A stretch of 50,477 nt of DNA from Verrucomicrobiales bacterium (GTDB taxonomy: Bacteria > Verrucomicrobiota > Verrucomicrobiia > Limisphaerales > UBA9464). Positions 41,235 to 50,477 of this stretch are shown one piece after another. How positions within the stretch are numbered: position 1 is the first letter of the stretch; the number at the start of each line of letters is the position of its first letter. The stretch spans positions 1 to 50,477 of the forward strand of contig JAIXUV010000335.1 in the NCBI GenBank assembly GCA_027483345.1, given 5' to 3'. The translations under genes were made by a program, and so were the position numbers. Under the pieces are notes generated by a model, which saw only the letters and a program-made list of their open reading frames with translations, ran no database searches and was not told where the DNA came from.

Positions 41235-42494
41235 ATGCCGCACTCCTTCTCTGAACGTCGCGTCGTGGTCACCGGTCTCGGTTGCGCCTCTCCGCTGGGC
41301 TTGGATGCCGACACCGTGTGGAAGAACGTCCTCGCCGGCGTTTGCGGCATCGGCCGGGTCGAGCGGTTCGACATCACGGGCTACGACTGCCAGATCGCGG
41401 CGGAGGTGAAGGGGTTCGATCCGGTGCCGGCATTCCCGTCGCCGAAGGAAGTCCGGCGCACGGACCGTTTCTCGCACTTCGGCGTCTATGCCGGATGGGG
41501 TGCGTTGAAGGATTCGGGTCTCGACCTGAACTCGGAGGACCGCGACGAGATCGGGGTCTACATCGGGTCCGGTATCGGAGGCCTGCACACCACGGAGGAG
41601 CAGCACAAGATCCTCCTCGCCAAGGGACCTGGAAGGGTGACCCCGTTCATGATCCCGATGCTGATCCTGAACATGTCTTCCGGCCTGTTCGCGCTCTACA
41701 ACAACCTGAGGGGGCCGAATTTCGCGACCTGTTCGGCCTGCGCGACGAGCAACCACGCCATCGGCGAGGCCTGGTGGGCGATCAAGCGTGGTGACGCCAC
41801 GGTGATGTTCGCCGGCGGGACCGAGGCGACGGTGGTGCCGCTCGGCATGTCGGGCTTCGCCGCGATGAAGGCGATGTCCACCCGGAATTCCGATCCGCAG
41901 AAGGCGAGCCGTCCTTTCGACCGGGACCGCGACGGCTTCGTCATGGGCGAAGGGGCCGCGGTGCTGGTGCTCGAGGAGCTCGAACACGCGAAGAAGCGCG
42001 GTGCGAGGATCTATTGCGAGATCATCGGCTACGGCAACACCTGCGACGCGAACCACATGACCTCGCCCGATCCCGAGGGCGCCGGGGCCGCACGGGCGAT
42101 CCGGATGGGCCTGAAGCACGCGGGCATCGCCGCGGAGGAGATCGACTACATCAACGCTCACGCCACCAGCACGCCCGTCGGCGACGTGTGTGAGACCAAC
42201 GCCATCAAGCGGGTCTTCGGGGACCACGCCCGTCGGGTGGCCGTCAGCAGCACCAAGGGCGCGACCGGCCACATGCTCGGTGCGGCCGGCGGCATCGAAT
42301 CGCTCATCTGCTGCAAAGCCATGATGGATCAGGTGGCTCCGCCGACGATCAACCTGGACAGCCCGGACGAGCAGTGCGACCTCGACTACATCCCGCACAC
42401 CCCTCGCGAGATGAAGATCGATTGCTTCCTCAACAACTCCTTCGGTTTCGGCGGACACAACGCGATCTTGATCGGGCGTCGGTTCCGGGGTTGA
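41235..42494 (+). CDS. fabF: 3-oxoacyl-ACP synthase II
   Basis: The 419-residue protein has the condensing-enzyme fold, with VVVTGLGCASPLGLDADTVW at the start. The active Cys is in FATCSACATSNHAIGEAWW (about Cys169), and the two His are in NAHATSTPVGD and KGATGHMLGAAGG. It ends NNSFGFGGHNAIL. FabF elongates acyl-ACP with malonyl-ACP. It follows acpP with a terminator between them, so it needs its own promoter; the short TAGACT twelve bases before the ATG may be a -10, but no clear -35 is present. Confidence 0.97.
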   Translation: MPHSFSERRVVVTGLGCASPLGLDADTVWKNVLAGVCGIGRVERFDITGYDCQIAAEVKGFDPVPAFPSPKEVRRTDRFSHFGVYAGWGALKDSGLDLNSEDRDEIGVYIGSGIGGLHTTEEQHKILLAKGPGRVTPFMIPMLILNMSSGLFALYNNLRGPNFATCSACATSNHAIGEAWWAIKRGDATVMFAGGTEATVVPLGMSGFAAMKAMSTRNSDPQKASRPFDRDRDGFVMGEGAAVLVLEELEHAKKRGARIYCEIIGYGNTCDANHMTSPDPEGAGAARAIRMGLKHAGIAAEEIDYINAHATSTPVGDVCETNAIKRVFGDHARRVAVSSTKGATGHMLGAAGGIESLICCKAMMDQVAPPTINLDSPDEQCDLDYIPHTPREMKIDCFLNNSFGFGGHNAILIGRRFRG

Positions 42495-42525
42495 ACGTCC
42501 CGTTCGGACTGGTTCCGAAAAGCGA

Positions 42526-42551
42526 AAGGCCGCGGCGTTTGCCGCGGCCTT
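42526..42551. terminator. bidirectional terminator between fabF and a prepilin gene
   Basis: AAGGCCGCGGC (42526-42536) and GCCGCGGCCTT (42541-42551) form a perfect 11-bp stem with a GTTT loop. On the minus strand it is followed by TCGCTTTTCGG, on the plus strand by TGCTGCTTCC. It serves the convergent fabF and prepilin genes. Confidence 0.7.
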
Positions 42552-42609
42552 GCTGCTTCCATGGCTGACGGGAGTTCGGGACCGGATCGCCTTCGCTACG
42601 GTCCCGCGG

Positions 42610-43485
<876 letters not shown>

Positions 43486-43609
43486 GGGGCGGTAGGAGGG
43501 GACAGGAAACAAATGCCCTCGGCGACCGGTTCTGGCAAGGGGCGAGGCGGAAGGCGTCGGCGCGTGTTGACCGCGCTCTCCGCCCAGACACCCGGAAACG
43601 AAGGCCGTA

Positions 43610-45361
43610 TCAGTGCCCCTCGTGTTCCCGGATGTACTCCTGCTTGAGGCCGAGCGCCTCGGGGGCGTGCAACACGAGCATCTTCATGCGGATGTCCCCG
43701 GGCACGGACCCGGAGGTCAGGAACGACACCGCCACCATGAGCAGGATGGCAAGCGGCACGCACCAGATCGCCGGCTGTTCGCAGAGGATGCGGAGCAGGG
43801 GATGTCCCGACCAGAAGGCGGCGAGCGGCACCCAGCCGAGGTCGGAGAAGTTGGTGAGGGTGACCGCCAGTAGGGCGCTCACGCCGCCGGAGAGCATGCC
43901 CGTGGCGGCGCCGGCCATCGTCATGCCGCGCCACCACACGCTCATGAAGAGCAGGGGGAAGTAGCTGGCGGCGGCGATGGCGAAGGCCTGTCCGACCATG
44001 AAGTTGATCTGGAGCTGTTCGACGAAACATCCGAGCAGGGTCGCGACCCCGCCCACCAGCACCGCGCACCACTTGAACATCCGCATGCGGTCCGCCGGGG
44101 AGGATCCCGGGCGGAGGATGCGGCCGTAGACGTCGTGGGCCAGCGCGCCGGTCATCGAGACCAGCAGCCCTGAGAACGTGCTCATGAACGCGGCGAAGGC
44201 GCCGGCGCAGGTGATCCCGGAGAGGATGGAGCCCCAAGGCAGGCCGTCGCCGACAGCGGCGAGGACGCGTGGCAGCTCCAGGACGACCTTGTCCGAGCCC
44301 TTGGAGCCGGTGCCTTCGTACAGGGAAGGCAAGAGGTTTCGGCCCATCACCCCGAACACGGGAGGGAAGACGTAGAAGACGCCGATCAGGATCATGACCC
44401 ACATCGTGGTGCGCTTCGCCGCGACGCCGTCGGGGTTGGTGTAGAAGCGGACCAGGATGTGCGGCAGCCCAGCGGTGCCGCAGACGAGGGCGATGATGAG
44501 CGAGTAGGTGTAGAGCAGCGCGTAGGGCTTGGATTCCTCCGCTCCGAGCTTGGCCGCCTTGGCGGCCTTGGTGGTGAGGGGGCCGAAGGGGTTCAGCCAC
44601 GCGTCGTCCGCGGGGGCCTTCGCCGGCAGTTCCCGACGCAGCGCGGCGCCGGACCCGGATTCAGGAGCCGTAACGGCGGCGGCGGTGGCCGCTGCGACCG
44701 GCGTGGTCGACTTCCCGTTCAGCTCCAGTTGGCGGCCGTAGCTTCCGTGGACGCTCATCAGGACGAACACCGGCACGGAAATGGCGAACATTTTGGCCCA
44801 GTACTGGAAGGCCTGGACGAGGGTGATCCCCTTCATGCCGCCGACCGCGACGTTGAGCGTGATCACCGCCCCGACCAGGACGACGCCGACCCAGTAGGGC
44901 AATCCGGGGAAGATGTAGGCCAGAGTGGTTCCGGCGCCCTTCATCTGGGGCATGGTGTAGAAGCACCCGATGAAGAGCACGAAGACCACGGCGATCTTCC
45001 GGAAGAGGGGCGAGTCGAAGCGGCCTTCGGCGAAGTCGGGGATGGTGTACGCGCCGAACCGGCGGAGTGGACCGGCGATGAAGAGCAGGAGGAACAGGTA
45101 GCCGCAGGCGTAGCAGACCGGATACCACAGGGCATCGTAGCCGCTGGACATGACCATGCCGGCCACGCCCATGAACGAGGCCGCAGAGAGGTATTCGCCG
45201 GAAATGGCGGAGGCGTTCCAGCCCACGGAGACGCCGCGGCCCGCGACGAAGAAGTCTGAAGCGCTCTTCGCCTTGCCCGCGGCCCAGAAACCCATGCCGA
45301 TGGTGGCCAGCACCATCAGGGCGCTGAAGGAGAGGATCCACGGGTCAATGATCGCGAGCAT
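43610..45361 (-). CDS. sodium/solute symporter, acetate-permease-like
   Basis: The 583-residue membrane protein belongs to the SSS family. [20 protein letters not shown] then [15 protein letters not shown] (about residues 35-69) is the typical N-terminal signature of ActP-like transporters, and about 13 membrane segments follow. A large Ala/Thr-rich hydrophilic insert (about residues 195-265) lies between two membrane helices and is not usual for the family. The substrate is probably a short-chain monocarboxylate, but that is inferred only from the ActP-like layout. The ATG at 45361 is chosen over an upstream reading with a divergent gene behind it. Confidence 0.9.
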   Translation of the reverse strand: MLAIIDPWILSFSALMVLATIGMGFWAAGKAKSASDFFVAGRGVSVGWNASAISGEYLSAASFMGVAGMVMSSGYDALWYPVCYACGYLFLLLFIAGPLRRFGAYTIPDFAEGRFDSPLFRKIAVVFVLFIGCFYTMPQMKGAGTTLAYIFPGLPYWVGVVLVGAVITLNVAVGGMKGITLVQAFQYWAKMFAISVPVFVLMSVHGSYGRQLELNGKSTTPVAAATAAAVTAPESGSGAALRRELPAKAPADDAWLNPFGPLTTKAAKAAKLGAEESKPYALLYTYSLIIALVCGTAGLPHILVRFYTNPDGVAAKRTTMWVMILIGVFYVFPPVFGVMGRNLLPSLYEGTGSKGSDKVVLELPRVLAAVGDGLPWGSILSGITCAGAFAAFMSTFSGLLVSMTGALAHDVYGRILRPGSSPADRMRMFKWCAVLVGGVATLLGCFVEQLQINFMVGQAFAIAAASYFPLLFMSVWWRGMTMAGAATGMLSGGVSALLAVTLTNFSDLGWVPLAAFWSGHPLLRILCEQPAIWCVPLAILLMVAVSFLTSGSVPGDIRMKMLVLHAPEALGLKQEYIREHEGH

Positions 45362-45496
45362 GGGTGTCTGCGACGCTAGGGTTCGCGTGTCGGAAGGGTC
45401 AATGGCCGAACGGTTCACGACGGTGCGAAGGCCCTCGATGGGGCGTCGTTTCCTCCTCCCTCCGGGAAGCCGTTCCCAGTACATCTGTCCCCACAC

Positions 45497-46303
45497 ATGA
45501 ATCTGTTCGACCTGTCGGGAGAGGTGGCCGTGGTGATCGGGGCCACCGGGGCTTTGGGTGGGGCCATGGCCAAGGCGCTAGGGTCCGCTGGTGCCGCCGT
45601 CGCCGTTGTCGGTCGCAACGCCGAGCGGGGGCTGGCCTGCGTGCAGGCGGTCCAGGCCGCCGGTGGAAGGGCGGCCTTCTTCACGGCCGACGCGCTGGTC
45701 CGCGAGGATCTCGTGCGCATCGAGCGGGAGATCACGGCCGCCTTCGGGGCGCCTTCGATCCTCGTCAACGCCGCAGGCGGCAACGACCCGAAGGCCACGG
45801 TCACCGCCGACCTCCGCTTCGAGGACATCGGCATCGACGCCTGGCGTGGCAACTTCGACCTCAACCTGGTCGGCGGCGTCCTGCTGCCCTGCCAGGTGTT
45901 CGGCCCGGGCCTTTGCGCCCGCGGACGCGGATCGGTCATCAACATCGCCAGCGTGTCGGCGCACATTCCGCTGTCCCGGGTGGTGAGCTATTCCGCGTCG
46001 AAGGCCGCGGTCCTCAGCCTCACCCAGTTCCTCGCACGGGAATGGGCGCCGAGCGGGGTCCGGGTCAATTCGCTGACCCCCGGCTTCTTCCCCGCGGAAC
46101 AGAACCGCCGGCTGCTCTTCCAGGAGGACGGTTCCCCGACCCCGCGCGCCCAGTCGATCCTCGGTCACACGCCGATGGGGCGGTTCGGCAAGGCGGACGA
46201 ACTGGCCGGCGCGACGATCTTCCTCGCCAGCGCCAAGGCCGCCGGGTTCGTCACCGGATCCGACGTCCGCGTGGACGGCGGGTTCCTTTCCCAGACGATC
46301 TGA
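45497..46303 (+). CDS. SDR oxidoreductase, D-mannonate oxidoreductase-like
   Basis: The 268-residue protein is an SDR with VIGATGALGGAMAKALG (about residues 13-29), NAAGGNDPKAT, NIASVSAHIPLSR and the catalytic Tyr and Lys in VSYSASKAAV. The end, GFVTGSDVRVDGGFLSQTI, and the NAAGGN motif resemble the SDR-type D-mannonate oxidoreductases of uronate breakdown (YjmF/UxuB-like). No other uronate gene is adjacent, so the substrate should be regarded as predicted. The stop is 11 bp before the fdhD start. Confidence 0.85.
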   Translation: MNLFDLSGEVAVVIGATGALGGAMAKALGSAGAAVAVVGRNAERGLACVQAVQAAGGRAAFFTADALVREDLVRIEREITAAFGAPSILVNAAGGNDPKATVTADLRFEDIGIDAWRGNFDLNLVGGVLLPCQVFGPGLCARGRGSVINIASVSAHIPLSRVVSYSASKAAVLSLTQFLAREWAPSGVRVNSLTPGFFPAEQNRRLLFQEDGSPTPRAQSILGHTPMGRFGKADELAGATIFLASAKAAGFVTGSDVRVDGGFLSQTI

Positions 46304-46314
46304 ACCGCCCAACC

Positions 46315-47142
46315 GTGTCGCGACTGGCACCACGAAGTCCGCGCGTTCCCGTGCGTCGATGGAACGGGGCGGGGCTGTCGCGGCCGGAGCCGGACGCGGT
46401 CACGTCGGAGGAGCCCTTGGAAGTCCGCATCGAGACCCGGCCGCTGGCGGTGATCATGCGGACGCCGGGTCACGACGAGGAACTCGCCGCGGGTTTCCTG
46501 GTCGCGGAAGGTCTCCTGCGCGAACGGAGCCAGCTCCGTGCGATCCGGCCGTACCCGAGGAATCCCGAGGGCAACGTGGTGGACGTGCACCTGGCCGACG
46601 GCGTGGTCCCGGACTTCGCCGACCTGGGACGGAAAATCGCCATGTCGTCCAGTTGCGGCCTGTGTGGGCGCTCCACGTTAGCCGCCGTGCGTCGCCGGTT
46701 TCCACGGATCACGGATTCTGTCCGCGTTGCCGGAAGCCTGCTCTTGGACCTTCCGGCGAAGCTTCGCCAAGGACAGGAGACGTTCGACGAGACGGGCGGA
46801 TTGCACGCCGCCGGGCTCTTCGCGGCGGACGGCTCGCTGTTGTGCCTGCGCGAGGATGTCGGCCGTCACAACGCGGTGGACAAGGTCCTCGGCCGGCGGT
46901 TCCTGGACGGGGCCCATCCCTCGAAGGGGACGGTGCTTGTCGTCTCGGGGAGGGTCTCGTTCGAGATCGTCGAGAAGGCCTTGGCGGCGGGGGTTCCGGT
47001 TTTGGCCGCGGTCTCGGCGCCGTCGTCGTTGGCGGTCGCGCTGGCCCGCAGCTCCGGGATGACCCTGGTGGGCTTCCTGCGTTCGGGGCGCTTCAATGTC
47101 TACGCTGGCCCTTCCCGGATCACCGGATCCCGAGGGCGATGA
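46315..47142 (+). CDS. fdhD: FdhD sulfurtransferase for formate dehydrogenase
   Basis: The 275-residue protein has the FdhD signature SSCGLCGRSTL, where Cys114 and Cys117 are the sulfur-transferring pair, along with PLAVIMRTPGHDEELAAGFL and CLREDVGRHNAVDKVLG, the latter a conserved FdhD motif. FdhD passes sulfur from IscS to the molybdenum (or tungsten) bis-MGD cofactor before it enters formate dehydrogenase. The start is the GTG at 46315. It is next to the SDR gene on the same strand; mobA, also needed for this cofactor, is about 7 kb away, but no formate dehydrogenase gene is in the window. Confidence 0.92.
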   Translation: MSRLAPRSPRVPVRRWNGAGLSRPEPDAVTSEEPLEVRIETRPLAVIMRTPGHDEELAAGFLVAEGLLRERSQLRAIRPYPRNPEGNVVDVHLADGVVPDFADLGRKIAMSSSCGLCGRSTLAAVRRRFPRITDSVRVAGSLLLDLPAKLRQGQETFDETGGLHAAGLFAADGSLLCLREDVGRHNAVDKVLGRRFLDGAHPSKGTVLVVSGRVSFEIVEKALAAGVPVLAAVSAPSSLAVALARSSGMTLVGFLRSGRFNVYAGPSRITGSRGR

Positions 47143-47225
47143 ACGATCCCGGCTCCGGCTGCTGGATCTGCGGATCGCGCCGACTTCTCCTCCCTTCGCC
47201 CCGGCTGGCCCGCTAGCCTTGCCGC

Positions 47226-48182
47226 GTGTCCGAGAATCCCGATCCCGTGCCGTCGGATCCTTTGGTGGAGCGGTTCCTGACGGACCTCGCCGCCGTCCGT
47301 GGCGCCTCGGAACACACCGTCCGCAACTACCGTCAGGCGTTGGAGGAGTTCGCCTCCTGGCACCGTTCCCTCGGAGGACGTCTGCCGGACTGGCCGGCCC
47401 TGCAACGGGACGCCTTTCGGCAGTATCTCCGGTGGCTCGGAAGGAAGGACCTCGGCCGCGCTTCGGTTCGGCTCCGCTTCAGCGCGCTCCGGACCTACTT
47501 CCGCTTCCTCCTTCGGGAAGGGCTGGTGGATAAGCTCCCGATCCGTGGTCTTGCGATGCCCAAGCGGGAGCGGCGATTGCCCCGGTTCCTGCCCGAGGAC
47601 GGCATGACCGCACTGCTGTCGGCGCCGCTGCGCGAGTTGGCCCGCGAACGCGACGCCGCCGGGGAGGGGAAGCCGGTGGACCCGGTGCCCCATCTGCGCG
47701 ACGCGGCGGTGCTCGAGCTCGTCTACTCGGCCGGGCTCCGCGTCAGCGAGGTGTGTGGGCTGCGGGTGGAGGAGATGGATGTCGGACAACGCCTGTTGCG
47801 GGTGCGCGGCAAGGGCAGGAAGGAGCGCCAGATCCCGTTCGGACGTCCTGCCTTGGCGGCGGTCGAAGCCTACTGGAAGGCGTGCGGCCATCCGCGTGAT
47901 CCGGGTTCGACGGTCTTCCTGGGGCCGGACGGTGCGCCGATGCTGGCTCGGACGGTGCAGCGACGGCTGAAGATCCACCTGGCCGCGGCGGGCCTGGACC
48001 CGGCGCTGACACCGCACAAGCTCCGGCACAGCTTCGCCACGCACCTGCTGGATCGCGGGGCCGACCTGCGGTCCGTCCAGGAACTGCTGGGTCATGCACG
48101 ACTGCAGACGACGGAGGTCTACACCCACGTGACGGCGGAGCGGTTGCAGCAGGTCTATCGTGACGCGCATCCGCGCGCCTGA
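47226..48182 (+). CDS. xerC: site-specific tyrosine recombinase XerC/XerD
   Basis: The 318-residue protein has a SAM-like N-terminal domain (residues 10-105) and the catalytic domain with all expected residues: Arg172 in GLRVSE, Lys196 in GKGRKER, His264 and Arg267 in HKLRHSF, His290 in LLGH and Tyr299 in VYTHVT. Xer recombinases resolve chromosome dimers at dif. A spacer of about 20 residues after 140 (ARERDAAGEGKPVDPVPHLR) is slightly longer than in E. coli XerC. The start is a GTG at 47226. No phage or integron genes accompany it, so it is the housekeeping recombinase. XerC versus XerD cannot be decided from sequence alone. Confidence 0.93.
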   Translation: MSENPDPVPSDPLVERFLTDLAAVRGASEHTVRNYRQALEEFASWHRSLGGRLPDWPALQRDAFRQYLRWLGRKDLGRASVRLRFSALRTYFRFLLREGLVDKLPIRGLAMPKRERRLPRFLPEDGMTALLSAPLRELARERDAAGEGKPVDPVPHLRDAAVLELVYSAGLRVSEVCGLRVEEMDVGQRLLRVRGKGRKERQIPFGRPALAAVEAYWKACGHPRDPGSTVFLGPDGAPMLARTVQRRLKIHLAAAGLDPALTPHKLRHSFATHLLDRGADLRSVQELLGHARLQTTEVYTHVTAERLQQVYRDAHPRA

Positions 48183-48287
48183 GGTCGCAACGAATCGCAT
48201 CCCGTCGGTTGCGTTTGGCGGGTCAAGCCCGAGGGTGGAAGACCCGATGACCTGTTGGGTGGACGTCGACTCTGTTCGGAAGAACTT

Positions 48288-48320
48288 TTGACGTCGAATC
48301 CGCCCCTCCACAGATTAGAT
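48288..48320 (+). promoter_or_regulatory. weak candidate promoter of clpC
   Basis: TTGACG (48288-48293) is a good -35, but the -10 is unclear: CAGATT lies at 17 bases and TTAGAT at 21. It is 40 bp or more upstream of the clpC start. I record it as a possibility only. Confidence 0.25.
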
Positions 48321-48359
48321 CCGCGTGCCGGGGGAGGTTTCCCGCGGCCGACCCATTCA

Positions 48360-50477
48360 ATGAGCGACGAATCCATGAACAACTTCACGCCCCGTGCGCA
48401 ACAGGTCCTGGCCCTGGCGCGCAAGGAGGCGGATCGCTTCAACCACAACTACGTCGGCACCGAGCATCTGCTCCTGGGGCTGATCAAGCTGGGGCAAGGC
48501 GTCGCGGTGAACGTGCTCCAGAAGATGGGTCTGGACCTCGATACGGTCCGGCAGGAGGTCGAGAAGGAAGTCAGCAGCGGCAAGGAGCAGAAGGCCGCCG
48601 GCAACATCCCGTACACCCCGCGGGTGAAGAAGGTGCTTTCGCTCGCGGCGAAGGAGGCCAAGGCGCTGAACCACACCTACGTGGGCACCGAGCACATCCT
48701 GCTCGGGCTGCTCCGCGAGGGCGACGGCGTGGCGGCGAAGGTGCTGAAGAACCTCGAGGTCGACATCGAGCAATGCCGTCAGGAGATCCTGAAGGAGCTC
48801 GATCCGCAGTTCCAGAACGCCGAGGGCGAGGAGGGGGCCCCGAAGGATCCGTCGAACGAGCCGGTCGAGGCCGGAAAGACCCCGCAGAAGGGCGACAAGA
48901 ACAAGGAGGTCAAGACCCCCGCGCTGAAGGCGTTCGGCCGCGACCTCACCGAGATCGCCAAGAAGGGCGAGATGGACCCGGTGATCGGCCGTGCGCAGGA
49001 GATCGAGCGGGTCATCCAGATCCTCTGCCGCCGCACCAAGAACAACCCGGTGCTGCTCGGCGAGGCCGGCGTGGGCAAGACCGCCATCGTCGAGGGACTC
49101 GCCCAGGAAATCTCCAAGGGCAACGTTCCCGAACTCCTGCTGAACAAGCGGGTGGTCACCCTGGACCTCGCCCTCATGGTCGCGGGAACCAAGTACCGCG
49201 GCCAGTTCGAGGAGCGCATCAAGGCGGTGATGGACGAGATCAAGAAGGCCCGGAACATCATCCTCTTCATCGACGAGCTGCACACCATCGTGGGCGCCGG
49301 CTCCGCCGAGGGCACGATGGACGCCTCGAACATCTTTAAGCCGGCCCTGAGCCGTGGCGAACTCCAGATCGTGGGCGCCACGACCCTCAGTGAGTACCGC
49401 AAGTACATCGAGAAGGACTCCGCGCTGGAACGCCGTTTCCAGACCGTGAAGGTCGAGCCGCCGTCCATCGACGACGCCATCACCATCCTCACCGGACTCA
49501 AGTGCAAGTACGAGGAGCACCACAAGGCGGAGTTCACCCAGGACGCCGTGGTCGCCTGCGTGAAGCTTTCCGACCGCTACATCACGGCCCGGTTCCTTCC
49601 CGACAAGGCCATCGACGTGCTCGACGAGGCCGGCTCGCGCGCCCGCATCGGGGCGATGCAGCGTCCGCCGAACCTCAAGGAGCTGGAGTTGGAGATCGAG
49701 TCCCTCAAGACCCGCAAGGAACAGGCGATCAAGGACCAGGACTTCGAGGGGGCCGCCCAGCTCCGCGACCGCGAAAAGGCCGCGAAGGAACGTCTCGAGA
49801 AGACCCTCGCCGACTGGAAGGTCGCCAAGGAGGAACGCCGGGTGACGGTCACCGAGGACGACATCCTCCATGTCGTTTCCAAGTGGACCGGCATTCCGCT
49901 GAACCGGATGGGCCAGTCCGACACGCAGAAGCTGCTCGCCGTAGAGGAGGAGCTTTCCAAGGTGGTGATCGGTCAGAAGGACGCCGTGGCCGCGCTGGCC
50001 AAGGCCCTGCGCCGTTCGCGCACCGACCTCAAGGATCCCAAGCGTCCCATCGGATGCTTCGGGCTGTTGGGGCCGACCGGTGTCGGCAAGACCCTTCTTG
50101 CCCGCACCCTTGCCGAGCAGATGTTCGGCAGCAACCAGGCCCTCATCCAGCTCGACATGTCCGAGTACATGGAGAAGTTCACGGTGAGCCGCCTTATCGG
50201 TTCCCCGCCGGGTTACGTCGGTCACGAGGAAGGTGGCCAGCTCACCGAGAAGGTGCGCCGCCAGCCCTACTCGGTGGTCCTCTTCGACGAGATCGAGAAG
50301 GCCCATCCCGACGTCATGAACATGCTCCTCCAGATCCTGGAGGAGGGTAAGCTGACCGATTCGCAGGGCCGCACGGTGGACTTCCGGAACACCATCATCC
50401 TGCTGACCTCGAACGTCGGCTCCGAGACCATCCGCAAGCAGTCGGTGATGGGCTTCTCCAAGTCGACCGACGACTCC
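48360..50477 (+). CDS. clpC: ClpC-type AAA+ unfoldase (runs off the right edge)
   Basis: 706 codons are visible with no stop. Residues 8-145 are two Clp_N repeats ([19 protein letters not shown] and [19 protein letters not shown]). A charged linker (150-190) follows, then AAA domain 1 with Walker A GEAGVGKT (234-241) and Walker [14 protein letters not shown]-type domain at about 440-475 ([19 protein letters not shown]) is the ClpC/MecB feature that separates it from ClpA and ClpB. AAA domain 2 has Walker A GPTGVGKT (571-578) and [11 protein letters not shown]. The protein unfolds substrates for ClpP. The ATG at 48360 is used; an ATG at 48375 is an alternative. The C-terminus is beyond the window. 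Confidence 0.97.
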   Translation, partial: MSDESMNNFTPRAQQVLALARKEADRFNHNYVGTEHLLLGLIKLGQGVAVNVLQKMGLDLDTVRQEVEKEVSSGKEQKAAGNIPYTPRVKKVLSLAAKEAKALNHTYVGTEHILLGLLREGDGVAAKVLKNLEVDIEQCRQEILKELDPQFQNAEGEEGAPKDPSNEPVEAGKTPQKGDKNKEVKTPALKAFGRDLTEIAKKGEMDPVIGRAQEIERVIQILCRRTKNNPVLLGEAGVGKTAIVEGLAQEISKGNVPELLLNKRVVTLDLALMVAGTKYRGQFEERIKAVMDEIKKARNIILFIDELHTIVGAGSAEGTMDASNIFKPALSRGELQIVGATTLSEYRKYIEKDSALERRFQTVKVEPPSIDDAITILTGLKCKYEEHHKAEFTQDAVVACVKLSDRYITARFLPDKAIDVLDEAGSRARIGAMQRPPNLKELELEIESLKTRKEQAIKDQDFEGAAQLRDREKAAKERLEKTLADWKVAKEERRVTVTEDDILHVVSKWTGIPLNRMGQSDTQKLLAVEEELSKVVIGQKDAVAALAKALRRSRTDLKDPKRPIGCFGLLGPTGVGKTLLARTLAEQMFGSNQALIQLDMSEYMEKFTVSRLIGSPPGYVGHEEGGQLTEKVRRQPYSVVLFDEIEKAHPDVMNMLLQILEEGKLTDSQGRTVDFRNTIILLTSNVGSETIRKQSVMGFSKSTDDS

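Noticed and set aside
47226-48182. Integrase of a mobile element
   Set aside because: The protein is a chromosomal-type Xer recombinase with no neighbouring phage, transposon or attachment-site features.
48357-50306. Minus-strand open frame of 649 codons
   Set aside because: It is antisense to clpC, which has all ClpC motifs on the plus strand.

Overview
The window is about two-thirds G+C and most likely comes from a chromosome of the Verrucomicrobiota, plausibly a Pedosphaera/Limisphaera-like lineage. This rests on gene families, not on a marker gene: three prepilin-like proteins with the [17 protein letters not shown] leader, a DUF1501 protein paired with a cytochrome/DUF1549/DUF1553 protein, an orphan ADOP-type permease, very large secreted repeat proteins and few clear Shine-Dalgarno sites. 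There are no rRNA or tRNA genes, CRISPR arrays, transposases or prophage genes that I can see.

Region 1 (1-12.6 kb) looks like a general-stress and envelope island. A minus-strand operon carries a CBM48-like protein, YqjD, YqjE, YqjK-like, Dps and a DUF2934-like protein, and then the first 33 codons of acetate kinase at the window edge. Several of its junctions are 4-base start/stop overlaps. Next comes a minus-strand signalling cluster: a sensor-like protein with a degenerate histidine-kinase core, an intact histidine kinase with the same layout, a LuxR-type response regulator, a stand-alone receiver, and a 1,246-residue secreted protein with nine DUF11-like repeats. Divergent from it are an outer-membrane-barrel-like protein, an entericidin-like lipoprotein and a triple-BON (OsmY-like) protein. 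A palindrome, ATGGGG-N6-CCCCAT, occurs perfectly upstream of two of these transcription units, with weaker versions near others. It is a candidate operator for the island's regulator.

Region 2 (12.6-24.9 kb) holds a 1,650-residue subtilisin-like protease with seven C-terminal modules, a 310-bp intergenic element with terminal inverted repeats, the DUF1501/PSD1-type pair, a secreted OB-fold protein and a family 9 glycosyltransferase.

Region 3 (24.9-38.8 kb) holds a charged secreted protein, a TPR protein, two divergent prepilin-like genes around a long inverted repeat, a small tyrosine phosphatase with an ArgA-like N-acetylglutamate synthase, a POT-family peptide transporter, GYF and DUF2752 membrane proteins, PhoH, a four-helix membrane protein, the ADOP permease and a secreted HExxH protease.

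Region 4 (38.8-50.5 kb) is mostly housekeeping: mobA, fabG, an unknown gene, acpP and fabF, a third prepilin-like gene, an acetate-type sodium/solute symporter, a mannonate-oxidoreductase-like SDR, fdhD, xerC and clpC, which runs off the right edge.
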